From the NCBI RefSeq assembly GCF_033842475.1, contig NZ_JAWXYB010000018.1, positions 1,285,501-1,349,500 on the forward strand: 64,000 nucleotides of DNA, given 5' to 3'. The notes under the pieces are model-generated. The model was not told the DNA's origin. It saw only the letters and a program-made list of their open reading frames with translations, and made no database searches. The DNA comes from Acidiphilium acidophilum (GTDB lineage: Bacteria; Pseudomonadota; Alphaproteobacteria; Acetobacterales; Acetobacteraceae). Each line of letters begins with the position of its first letter. The stretch's first letter is position 1. This document shows positions 28,070-35,980 of this stretch, piece after piece. A program made the translations under genes and the position numbers.

Positions 28070-29122
28070 ATGTCCGCCATCATCACCCCGCCCTCATCCA
28101 TCGTCCTGCCCACCAAATTCGACCTGCTGACCGAAAACCCGGTCTACAAGCCGTTCCGTTACCCCTGGGCCTACGAGGCCTGGTTGACCCAGCAGCGCGT
28201 TCACTGGCTGCCCGAGGAAGTCCCGCTGGCCGACGATGTGAAGGACTGGCACAAAAACCTCACCGCCGGCGAGCGCAACCTGCTCACCCAGATCTTCCGC
28301 TTCTTCACCCAGGCCGATGTCGAGGTGAACAACTGCTACATGAAGCACTACAGCCAGGTCTTCAAACCGACCGAAGTGCTGATGATGCTCTCGGCGTTCT
28401 CGAACATCGAAACCGTCCACATCGCCGCCTATTCCCATCTGCTCGACACTGTCGGCATGCCCGAGCTCGAATACTCCGCCTTCATGAAATACAAGGAAAT
28501 GAAGGACAAATACGACTACATGCACGGCTTCCGGGTCGACAACAAACACGAAATCGCCAAGACCCTCGCAGCCTTCGGCGCCTTCACAGAGGGGCTGCAG
28601 CTGTTCGCCTCCTTCGCCATCCTGCTGAATTTCCCGCGTTTCAACAAAATGAAGGGCATGGGCCAGATCATCTCCTGGTCGGTGCGCGACGAGAGCCTCC
28701 ACTGCCTCTCGATCATCCGGCTGTTCCGCACCTTCATCTCGGAAAACCCCGAAATCTGGACCGAAGAGCTACGCCGCGAACTCTACCTGACCTGCGCCAC
28801 CATCGTCGATCATGAAGACGCCTTCATCGACCTCGCCTTCGAATTCGGCGCGATCGAAGGGATCAACGGCGCGGAGGTGAAACGCTATATCCGCTTCATC
28901 GCCGACCGCCGCCTCCAGCAGCTCGGCCTCAACCCGCTGTTCCACGTCGAGAAAAACCCGCTCCCCTGGCTCGATGAAATGCTCAACGCGGTCGAACATG
29001 CCAATTTCTTCGAGAATCGGGCAACCGAATACAGCAAGGCCTCCACCACCGGCTCATGGGAGGACGCCTTCTCCGATTTCGTCTTCACCTCGCCGGAACC
29101 GTCGCTGCTTACCGGAGTCTAA
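28070..29122 (+). CDS. nrdB: Ribonucleotide reductase class Ia, beta subunit (NrdB)
   Basis: A 350-residue diiron/tyrosyl-radical subunit that supplies the radical to NrdA for making deoxyribonucleotides. Iron ligands are visible in a four-helix core: TQADVEVNNCYMKHYS (Asp/Glu), SNIETVHIAAYSH (Glu-x2-His), ESLHCLS-type helix (WSVRDESLHCLS). The ATG at 28070 gives the family N-terminus; upstream in-frame sequence is not conserved. The partner nrdA lies 20 kb away on the other strand, an unusual split, but both carry similar tandem boxes. A stem-loop follows the gene. Confidence 0.95.
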   Translation: MSAIITPPSSIVLPTKFDLLTENPVYKPFRYPWAYEAWLTQQRVHWLPEEVPLADDVKDWHKNLTAGERNLLTQIFRFFTQADVEVNNCYMKHYSQVFKPTEVLMMLSAFSNIETVHIAAYSHLLDTVGMPELEYSAFMKYKEMKDKYDYMHGFRVDNKHEIAKTLAAFGAFTEGLQLFASFAILLNFPRFNKMKGMGQIISWSVRDESLHCLSIIRLFRTFISENPEIWTEELRRELYLTCATIVDHEDAFIDLAFEFGAIEGINGAEVKRYIRFIADRRLQQLGLNPLFHVEKNPLPWLDEMLNAVEHANFFENRATEYSKASTTGSWEDAFSDFVFTSPEPSLLTGV

Positions 29123-29131
29123 CCGGTCGAT

Positions 29132-29165
29132 CCTGGAAATCCCCCCGGATTTCCGGGATCTTTCG
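29132..29165 (+). terminator. Probable terminator of nrdB
   Basis: Stem GGAAATCC with GGATTTCC (loop CCCC), extended by three weaker pairs, followed by the T-containing sequence ATCTTTCG, ten bases after the stop codon. The T-run is short, so efficiency is uncertain. Confidence 0.55.
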
Positions 29166-29287
29166 AGCTAATCGAGAAAAGTCTTGTCAAAAATTAGAAT
29201 ATGTGCGACGAAGTTTGAGTTCGGAGTTGCCAATAACGAGATTGACTTCGATTCTGCTGTTTGCTTGCAACACTCACGCTGCATAAG

Positions 29288-30503
29288 GCAGGGGAATCGC
29301 ACTTGAAATTTTCAGAATAAGGGGGGCTTGCGTGACTGAGCGGGAGCGATTCTACCGACGGCGTGTGAAACACTTCAGGGGAGGACACGTTGGAGGAATT
29401 TGCTGCGTGCTGGCAGGGTTTGGAAGATCCGCGGACCAGTAATGCCGCTTTGCACAACTTCCATGAGCTTTTGATGATAGCCTTGTGCACGGTTCTGTGC
29501 GGTGGCCAATGCGCTGTCGACATGGCGCTGTTTGCCCGCGCGAAAGAGTCGTTTCTGCGGGGGTTTCTGAAGCTTGAGAACGGACTACCCAGCCATGACA
29601 CGTTCAGCCGGCTATTTCGTCAGATCGATCCGGAGCAGTTCAGCGCTGCGTTTCAGCGGTTCATGGCTCGATTTTCCAAGACGATCGAGGGTGTTGTGGC
29701 GATCGATGGGAAAGTCCTTCGTCGATCTTTCGATCATGCCCGCGGCAAATCGGCGTTGCATATGGTCAGCGCTTGGGGTTGCGAACAGCGTCTCGTGCTG
29801 GCGCAGATCGCCACAGACGTCAAATCCAATGAAATCACCGCAGTGCCGAAACTGTTGAAGTTGCTATCATTGAAAGGCACGATCGTGACAACCGATGCGT
29901 TGAACTGCCAGCGTGCGATCGCGCAACAAATCGTCGATCAAGGAGGTGATTACGTTCTCGCGCTGAAGGGGAACCAAGGCAACTTGCATGGTGATGTCTC
30001 CATGTTTCTCAACGGCGTGCCGTGCGACGAAACCAATACGACGCGCACAGTCGATGCTGATCATGGTCGTATCGAGACCCGCACCGCAACCGTTTCAGAC
30101 GATATCGCCTGGTTGCAGGAGGGACACCGATGGCCGGGTCTTGCCGCCATCGGCAAAATTGTCCGTATGCGCGAAACCTCCACCAAAACCACGACTGAGA
30201 CCGCCTACTACCTGCTCAGCACTGTGCTCTCCAGCGAACGCTTCAATGAGGTTGTCCGGTCACATTGGGGCATTGAAAACCGGCTCCATTGGAGGCTCGA
30301 TGTCGTCATGAACGAGGATCAGGATCGAAGCAGATTGGGCAATAGCCCAAATAATCTCGCAGTCCTGCGACATATGGCCCTGAACGTCATGCAAAAAGAG
30401 AACGCCACCAGGGGCTCCCTGCGCGGCAAATTCAAACGGGCCGGATGGGATGATGCCTACCTCACCAGCCTCCTACAACTATTCTGAAGTGCGATTGCCC
30501 TGC
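29288..30503 (+). mobile_element. ISAs1-family insertion sequence, complete
   Basis: A 1216-bp element with 17-bp terminal inverted repeats (GCAGGGGAATCGCACTT at 29288-29304; its near-perfect reverse complement at 30487-30503, one mismatch). It is flanked by the 8-bp direct repeat TGCATAAG (29280-29287 and 30504-30511), the target duplication expected for this family. It carries one full transposase gene and so appears potentially active. It inserted in the gap downstream of nrdB. Confidence 0.93.
29390..30487 (+). CDS. ISAs1-family DDE transposase
   Basis: A 365-residue transposase of the H-repeat/ISAs1 group. The N-terminal domain has the LEDPRTSNAALHNFHELLMI motif; catalytic acids are in VVAIDGKVLRRS, GTIVTTDALNCQ and RSHWGIENRLHWRLDVVMNE. 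The reading frame is intact and its end overlaps the right inverted repeat by one base. Its codon use is less C-biased than neighbouring genes, in line with a foreign origin. Confidence 0.93.
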   Translation: MEEFAACWQGLEDPRTSNAALHNFHELLMIALCTVLCGGQCAVDMALFARAKESFLRGFLKLENGLPSHDTFSRLFRQIDPEQFSAAFQRFMARFSKTIEGVVAIDGKVLRRSFDHARGKSALHMVSAWGCEQRLVLAQIATDVKSNEITAVPKLLKLLSLKGTIVTTDALNCQRAIAQQIVDQGGDYVLALKGNQGNLHGDVSMFLNGVPCDETNTTRTVDADHGRIETRTATVSDDIAWLQEGHRWPGLAAIGKIVRMRETSTKTTTETAYYLLSTVLSSERFNEVVRSHWGIENRLHWRLDVVMNEDQDRSRLGNSPNNLAVLRHMALNVMQKENATRGSLRGKFKRAGWDDAYLTSLLQLF

Positions 30504-30631
30504 TGCATAAGGTGTATTTTGTTGGCTTTAAGCACGTTTCGGGATAGGCAAATGTTAGGAAACCGGTAAGATGACGATCAGTTCATCTTTGGATCGGAAT
30601 TAGCCAGTGATTGATGAGGATACTATCGACC

Positions 30632-31914
30632 CTCACTCATCCCCTCATTACGTAGCCGGCATGGAATTGCCGAATATGCCGCTGCTGCGCAGCATTTCCG
30701 TGAACCGCCGCATCAGGGGCAGTAGCCGGTGCTTCGGCATGTTCGGGATCAATTCATAGAGCATGCACCCCTGACGGAACAACGAGTGTGAGCGGGTCTT
30801 CGAAGTGTTGGACTTGAGCTGTCGATCCATTCCCAGGCTCTCGCCTGCCGTCCCGAGCATGGTCAGCAGCGCCATCGCAAACGCGCTGATGAGCAGCAGC
30901 CGATCGCGCCGCTCTGGTTCGGCGATGCGGATCTCAGCCATCCCCATCCCAAAACGCAAATCCTTGACGTCCCTGAAGCTGGGTTCGATCGTCCAGCGCC
31001 GGGAATATTGCTTGATCAATGTCCCTGCAGACGCCACGGCGTCACTGCTCGCCAGGCACCACGGCTCCTTCATGTCACGCGCATGTACGCACACCACGGC
31101 ACCGACCTGATAGGCGTGCGAGGCGGTGACGCGCGCACCACGCAGTTTGCGCGCCCGGCCCGATTTGCCGACCCAGTCCGCCGCGGTTCGCGTCTCGCCT
31201 GCGGCATCGGTGACATGGATGTTGCCGCGGAAGCGAATGATATAGGCAAAGCCAAGCTCCGTAAGATACGCGAACAGCTTGTGGTCACCGAAGCCGCGGT
31301 CGGCCAGGATGGTCACGCGGCAGCCGGGCGGGACAACCTCCGACAGGCGGCGCAGGCAAGTATCCTCGATGGCGTTGCGCTGATCTTTCAATTCCTCTTT
31401 CCACATCGACAGCCACAACAGAGGCATCGCCCGGCCATGCTTGCTCACCAGGTTGAGCGCCAACGTTGCCTGATCGTCGCCGTCGAAATCCGTCCAGTCC
31501 ATGGCAACGACGATGTCGGTCTGCGAACCCACCAGATGCGGTACCCAACGGGCGAAGCTTTCCCAGACGTCGATACTCTCGTTACTGAGCATGCGATCAA
31601 CCTGCTTGATCGCGTGCTTGGTCACCAGCCCGCGCGCCTGTGCCAACGCCTGACCGATCATCGCGACGGCGAGCGACGCGCCGGTCATCACGCCCAGTGT
31701 CGCAGCAGACAGGGAGTCAACGCGTTTGGCGTGGAGATCGTGGGCATACAACTCGTCAATGAATGCGCGGATGTCCTTCAACCGCCCACCATCACGCTTT
31801 TTCGATGCTGCAATTCCCATGATCCACCCTCATCCATGCATTCCAACGCTTGGTAGAGAATCGCAGCGAATCGGCGCAATACCTGGACCTATGGAAAATG
31901 GGGGGATTCCTGAG
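30632..31914 (-). mobile_element. IS4-family insertion sequence, copy 1
   Basis: A 1283-bp element with imperfect terminal inverted repeats (left CTCACTCATCCCCTCATT; right end the reverse of CTCAGGAATCCCCCCATT) and a 9-bp target duplication CTATCGACC (30623-30631 and 31915-31923). It encodes one full transposase on the minus strand. An apparently identical copy lies at 47860-49142 in the same orientation. It interrupts a small gene. Confidence 0.93.
30648..31820 (-). CDS. IS4-family transposase, copy 1
   Basis: A 390-residue DDE transposase. Catalytic residues are in VVAMDWTDFDGDD, ILADRGFGDHKLF and the IS4 signature Y-x2-R-x3-E-x6-K (YSRRWTIEPSFRDVK). The protein is identical to copy 2, implying recent transposition. 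Its stop codon lies within the left inverted repeat. Confidence 0.94.
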   Translation of the reverse strand: MGIAASKKRDGGRLKDIRAFIDELYAHDLHAKRVDSLSAATLGVMTGASLAVAMIGQALAQARGLVTKHAIKQVDRMLSNESIDVWESFARWVPHLVGSQTDIVVAMDWTDFDGDDQATLALNLVSKHGRAMPLLWLSMWKEELKDQRNAIEDTCLRRLSEVVPPGCRVTILADRGFGDHKLFAYLTELGFAYIIRFRGNIHVTDAAGETRTAADWVGKSGRARKLRGARVTASHAYQVGAVVCVHARDMKEPWCLASSDAVASAGTLIKQYSRRWTIEPSFRDVKDLRFGMGMAEIRIAEPERRDRLLLISAFAMALLTMLGTAGESLGMDRQLKSNTSKTRSHSLFRQGCMLYELIPNMPKHRLLPLMRRFTEMLRSSGIFGNSMPAT

Positions 31915-32190
31915 CTATCGACCAGTTCGCCGACGAGCCCGGAAAGGCCGACAAAACCCAAGCCCGGTATACCCGTCGGCTGTCCGATAAAATCCTGATC
32001 GCATTCCATCACGCCTGCGATCAGGACGACTATGATGTCGCGGAACAACTCCTGGTCATCCTCGAACGCATGGTCACCCGTCGCTCGACTAACACCGATG
32101 CCAATCGACGCAAGAGCATCGAGAGTCTCGTCGCCGCGCATGAACGCCTCTGGCACCTTCGCCACCCGGAGCAGAAATTCGCCTGATCGC

Positions 32191-32787
32191 CTAACGCTTT
32201 AATAACGCGCCAAAGCCGCGCCGGTGATGAAGCGTGATCCCCAGGGTCACGATGGCATCACGGTGCGCCCGCGTTCCATATCCAGCGTTGCGCCCCCAGG
32301 CATAACCCGGGTAGCGGGCATCGAGCCGCCTCATCAGCCGGTCCCGCGCGACCTTCGCAACGATCGAGGCCGCCGCGATCGAGGCCGAAATTCCATCGCC
32401 GCCGATCATGCATGTGCATCCCATCGCCAGGTCCGGCACCATCGTGCCATCGACCAGCACATGATCGGGCTTCAGCGCCAGCCGCCCGACTGCCCGTCGC
32501 ATGGCCAATAAACTCGCCCGCAGAATATTGATCCGCTCGATCTCGGCGACCGATGCGGCACCCAGCGCCACCAACGCTCCCCCATCCAGCATCGCCGCCA
32601 GTGCCGCCTCGCGCTGCTCGGCGGTCAGTTTCTTGGAATCATCGATCATGTCCAGAATCCGCGCATCCAGCGCAACCGGCAGGATCGCCGCCGCCGCCAG
32701 AACCGGCCCCGCGAGCGGTCCCCGCCCCACTTCATCGACCCCCGCGACGACCCCGCCGATCCGCCGTTCATGCTCCAGATCAGGCAT
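32191..32787 (-). CDS. rnhB: Ribonuclease HII
   Basis: Removes ribonucleotides from DNA and RNA primers. The 198-residue enzyme has [16 protein letters not shown] (catalytic Asp-Glu), [17 protein letters not shown] and [16 protein letters not shown], all RNase HII motifs. It is the last gene of the minus-strand operon for the hydrogenase-like complex: its start overlaps the end of the small-subunit gene by eight bases. It is an unexpected partner for a membrane redox complex and probably a matter of transcriptional convenience. Confidence 0.96.
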   Translation of the reverse strand: MPDLEHERRIGGVVAGVDEVGRGPLAGPVLAAAAILPVALDARILDMIDDSKKLTAEQREAALAAMLDGGALVALGAASVAEIERINILRASLLAMRRAVGRLALKPDHVLVDGTMVPDLAMGCTCMIGGDGISASIAAASIVAKVARDRLMRRLDARYPGYAWGRNAGYGTRAHRDAIVTLGITLHHRRGFGALLKR

Positions 32788-33304
32788 GCGGCTCGATCCT
32801 GCTCCGCCGCTTCACGGGCGGCGCATTCGCCTCGACCAGCGCCACCAGCCCGGCAATGATCCGCCCGGGCGAGGGCGGGCAGCCGGCGATCAGCAGATCG
32901 ACGGTCACCACCCGTTCCGCACCCCCCACTACGTTCGGCGCCCCCTTGAACACCCCGCCATCCAGCGCGCAATCGCCGACCGCGACCACAAAGCGCGGCG
33001 GGGCCATCGCCTCCAGCGTGCGGCGCACCGCATCCGCCAGCGTCGCCGTCGCCACCCCGGTCACCAGCAGGACATCGGCTTCCCGCGGGTCATCGACCAT
33101 CGAAATCCCGAACCGGGTCAGCCCCTCCCGCAGCACCCGCGCGCCCCGCAGCGAAATCTCGCACCCGCCACAGCTACCGGCATCGACATGTCGCACCGCC
33201 AGGCTCCGGCCCAGCAGCACGCTGCCCGCCTCCGCCAGCCGCGCCGCGAGCAACCCGGCTGCCCCGTCACCACGACCCCCGTCGTCCCCCGGCCGATCAG
33301 CCAT
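32780..33304 (-). CDS. Hydrogenase-4-like small subunit (NuoB/HyfI family)
   Basis: A 174-residue protein of the NuoB/HycG family, which carries the [4Fe-4S] cluster next to the active site in complex I and group 4 hydrogenases. Four cysteines are at the expected places: [22 protein letters not shown] and [10 protein letters not shown], so the cluster is probably intact. It overlaps the large-subunit gene by eight bases. Present with membrane subunits but without nuoE/F/G genes, it belongs to a hydrogenase-related rather than a complex I operon. Confidence 0.8.
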   Translation of the reverse strand: MADRPGDDGGRGDGAAGLLAARLAEAGSVLLGRSLAVRHVDAGSCGGCEISLRGARVLREGLTRFGISMVDDPREADVLLVTGVATATLADAVRRTLEAMAPPRFVVAVGDCALDGGVFKGAPNVVGGAERVVTVDLLIAGCPPSPGRIIAGLVALVEANAPPVKRRSRIEPHA

Positions 33305-34553
33305 CGATCGCTCCCGTCGAAAGTCCGTAGCAGGCCATCAGCACATCGGCGGCCTCGAAATCCAGCCCCACCACCGCCGCCTCCAGCACGCCGAGCAACC
33401 GCGCCGAGGGGTCGATCGCGAATCCGTCACGGATCTCGCCGTCCACAATATCGAGCCAATGATGCACCTTCCCCCGTGCGCTCTCCGCCACCCCCACGGC
33501 CATGCCGGTCGCATTCGGCAGCGCCAGCGCCACCGGCCCTTCGGGCAGGGTGCCGAAACCCGCCCGCGCCGCCTGTGCCATCGCCCGAACCGCCCGCGCC
33601 CGCGCCATCGCGACGGGGGCCGCCGCCGCAAGGTCGCGCCTCACCCGCTGCCAGCCGAACGCGCGGACGGTGAAAACCGCTCCGTCCAGCGCCTTGTACA
33701 GCTGTGGCAGGGCCTCACCCCGTGCGTCCAACGCCACGCCGCCCGGCACCACGATATCCATCATCAGCCGATGGCCGAAAACCTCGCCCAGCGCCATTGC
33801 AATCGCCTCGCGCGCACGTCCGAGCAAACCGGCGTAGGTGACATCGCCCGCCCGTTCCACCGCATCGCCAAGCGCCACCAGATCCGTGGTCACCCGTTCG
33901 ACCGCCAGCATCGCCGTGCGCAATCCCCGCGCCCGCGCCGGGATCGCAACGCCGCTCGCCGCCTCCGCCGCCCGGGCAAAGGCGGTCGCGTGCGCAACGG
34001 TCGCATCCCCGGCAATCCGCGCGGCAAACCGCGCCGCGACCCGGGGTGACTTGCCACGCATCAATCCCGCAATCCCCCGATGCGTATATCCCAGCCGATG
34101 TTCGAGGCTGACCACCCGCGCCCGATCCATCGTGAACCGCCGGTGCACCGGTGTCGCAATCGTCCCCGCCACCGGCCCCGCCGCAATCTGATACCCGCCT
34201 TCGCCCCTTGTCTCGATAAACTGGGGCCACGCCGCATCGCTGCCCGCAGCGCCCTGCCTGATCGCCGGCCGCTGGTCGGAGCCCCCGATCGCGCGGACCC
34301 CGGTCAAATCGAAGCCCAACCGTTCGAACCATCCCGCCGCCGCAAAACCTGCCGTCAACGTCGGATAAGCCCGCTCCACCAGTTCGCACGCCACCAGCCG
34401 CGTCCCGCCCGGTCCCTCGAAACACGCATAAACTCTCGGCTCGGACACGAAGAGCCCGCACAGGGTCAGCGATGAATCACCCTGGCCCAATGCCGCCCAC
34501 CCGGCCGGGTCGAGCACCTCGCAGCCCGTCACCGCGCCATCGTCCGGCGTCAT
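33297..34553 (-). CDS. Hydrogenase-4-like large subunit (NuoC/NuoD fusion) without Ni ligands
   Basis: A 418-residue protein with an N-terminal NuoC-like part (AGWFERLGFDLTGVRAIG, about residues 75-95) and a NuoD/HycE-like part (RRFTMDRARVVSLEHRLGYTH, then RGIAGLMRGKSP). In [NiFe] enzymes the following R-I-C-x-x-C holds nickel; here it reads RIAGDATVAHATAF, with alanine at both cysteine positions. At the C-terminus D-P-C-x-x-C is reduced to DVLMACYGL, with one cysteine. It cannot bind a NiFe site in the usual way and should not act as a hydrogenase. It overlaps both neighbours by 4-8 bases. Confidence 0.75.
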   Translation of the reverse strand: MTPDDGAVTGCEVLDPAGWAALGQGDSSLTLCGLFVSEPRVYACFEGPGGTRLVACELVERAYPTLTAGFAAAGWFERLGFDLTGVRAIGGSDQRPAIRQGAAGSDAAWPQFIETRGEGGYQIAAGPVAGTIATPVHRRFTMDRARVVSLEHRLGYTHRGIAGLMRGKSPRVAARFAARIAGDATVAHATAFARAAEAASGVAIPARARGLRTAMLAVERVTTDLVALGDAVERAGDVTYAGLLGRAREAIAMALGEVFGHRLMMDIVVPGGVALDARGEALPQLYKALDGAVFTVRAFGWQRVRRDLAAAAPVAMARARAVRAMAQAARAGFGTLPEGPVALALPNATGMAVGVAESARGKVHHWLDIVDGEIRDGFAIDPSARLLGVLEAAVVGLDFEAADVLMACYGLSTGAIDG

Positions 34554-35980
34554 CCGATCCCCGCGATCAGCCAGGGCGCCACCCCGATCAACCCCGCCAC
34601 GATCAGCATCACCGCAGCCACCCCGCGTCCCGCCCGGGCCGCGCGATCATTTGCCGGGACGATCCCGATTGCGCCCAGCAGCACCGCACCTGCCAAAGCC
34701 AGTCCCGCCAGCAACGCGCTCCCGAGCCACACCGAGTCGCGCATCGCCGCCTCGACGACCGCGAAATCCCCGGCGAACCCCGCGAAGGGCGGCAGTCCCG
34801 CCAGAGCGATCAACCCTGCCATCTGCACCCACCCGCCCGGACCCGCGAGCAGCCCCGCAACCCGCACCAGCCCGATCGTGAGCAGGATCAGAACCGCACC
34901 GGTCCCGGGCCCCACACCCCGGACCACCCCAGCCGGATCGGCCAATGCCAATCCAACCAGAGCGACCCCGCCCTGCATGAGGCTCGCCGCCCTCAGCGCC
35001 CCGTCATCCACCGCACCGCGCGATCGCACCAGCCAGACTAATCCGGCGACGACACATGCCGCCCCCAGCACCACGATCCAGAAACCGGTCCGGGCCTGCT
35101 CCAACACCACCAGCGCCAGCGCGCCGCAAAGCGCCGCCGCCGCCAGTCTCATCGCATAGCGCCGGGGCGCGAACCCCACCAAAACCACCCCCACCACCGC
35201 AACCTTCACGATCCACCCCAGCATGCCGAGGGGCCAGGTTGCGACCAGCCTCGCATCCGCCATCGGCATCGGCGCAACGACCGCAACCAGCGCCGAAATC
35301 AGCACCACGCGCCGCAGCATCGCCTCCGCCACGAACAGCGCGCGCTCCGGTCCGGCGTAATCGCCCGGCGTGGCAAATCCGAAACCGCCGAGGCTCAGCG
35401 CCAGAGCCAGACCAATCAGCACCGTCAGCATCGCGTCACCCGGCCCTGCGCTGGCGGACGCCGCCAGACCCGCCCCGATACTGCCGAGCGCGTCGCCGCC
35501 ACCCCGTATGGCAATAACCCCGAACCCGACCGCCCATATCGCCAGCGCGGCAATCAGACTCCGCTTGCTCCTTGCCGCCTCGAACCCGCGCATCGCCGCG
35601 CCGGATTCCAGCATCGCCGCGATCCGCACCGCCGCCGCGATCGCCATCAGGCCGAGCAGCGCCCAAGGTGAGGCGAGCACGCCGCGCCACGTGCCAAACG
35701 CAAACCCGGGGACGATCAGAGCTGCCGCGATCGTCGCCGTCGCCGCGACCACCGGCCAGACCGGATAGAGCGGTGAGGCGAAACCGGGGCGGAGCCGGCG
35801 TTTGCGACCGAGCCTGGTCAGGTCCCGCAAGGGCTGACGCCACGGACCCGACCCCACCCCCAGACGCATCGCCTGCAGCCGCCCGTCCATCAGGGCGAGT
35901 GCCGCGGCCATCAGCACCATCGCCGCGAACCCGATACCGACGGCGAAGAGCCGGACAATGACGTCTCCCGATCCGCCCAT
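34550..35980 (-). CDS. Membrane subunit: HyfC/NuoH-like fused to antiporter-like end
   Basis: A 476-residue polytopic protein. Residues 40-310 look like HyfC/NuoH (PWRQPLRDLTRLGRKRRLRP, later AGPERALFVAEAMLRRVVLI), which links the redox module to the membrane. The C-terminal part ends in an antiporter-type segment (MAGLIALAGLPPFAGFAGDF) like HyfF/NuoN. It thus looks like a fusion of two subunits normally encoded separately. The ATG at 35980 overlaps the stop of the upstream gene (TGATG), and the stop overlaps the next ATG (ATGA). A longer frame from 36118 is not needed. Confidence 0.65.
   Translation of the reverse strand: MGGSGDVIVRLFAVGIGFAAMVLMAAALALMDGRLQAMRLGVGSGPWRQPLRDLTRLGRKRRLRPGFASPLYPVWPVVAATATIAAALIVPGFAFGTWRGVLASPWALLGLMAIAAAVRIAAMLESGAAMRGFEAARSKRSLIAALAIWAVGFGVIAIRGGGDALGSIGAGLAASASAGPGDAMLTVLIGLALALSLGGFGFATPGDYAGPERALFVAEAMLRRVVLISALVAVVAPMPMADARLVATWPLGMLGWIVKVAVVGVVLVGFAPRRYAMRLAAAALCGALALVVLEQARTGFWIVVLGAACVVAGLVWLVRSRGAVDDGALRAASLMQGGVALVGLALADPAGVVRGVGPGTGAVLILLTIGLVRVAGLLAGPGGWVQMAGLIALAGLPPFAGFAGDFAVVEAAMRDSVWLGSALLAGLALAGAVLLGAIGIVPANDRAARAGRGVAAVMLIVAGLIGVAPWLIAGIG

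Larger units (their letters stand above)
30607..32186 (+). pseudogene. Small gene split by the IS4 element (copy 1)
   Basis: The first eight codons (GTG at 30607, reading VIDEDTID) end at the target site CTATCGACC; the frame resumes exactly after the second target copy at 31924 and continues to TGA at 32186 (QFADEPGKADKTQ, then ARYTRRLSDKILIAFHHACD). Joined, it gives a 95-residue soluble helical protein that looks like a conserved family of unknown function. A stop two codons upstream of the GTG supports that start. The insertion must inactivate it unless the distal part is re-initiated. Confidence 0.75.
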
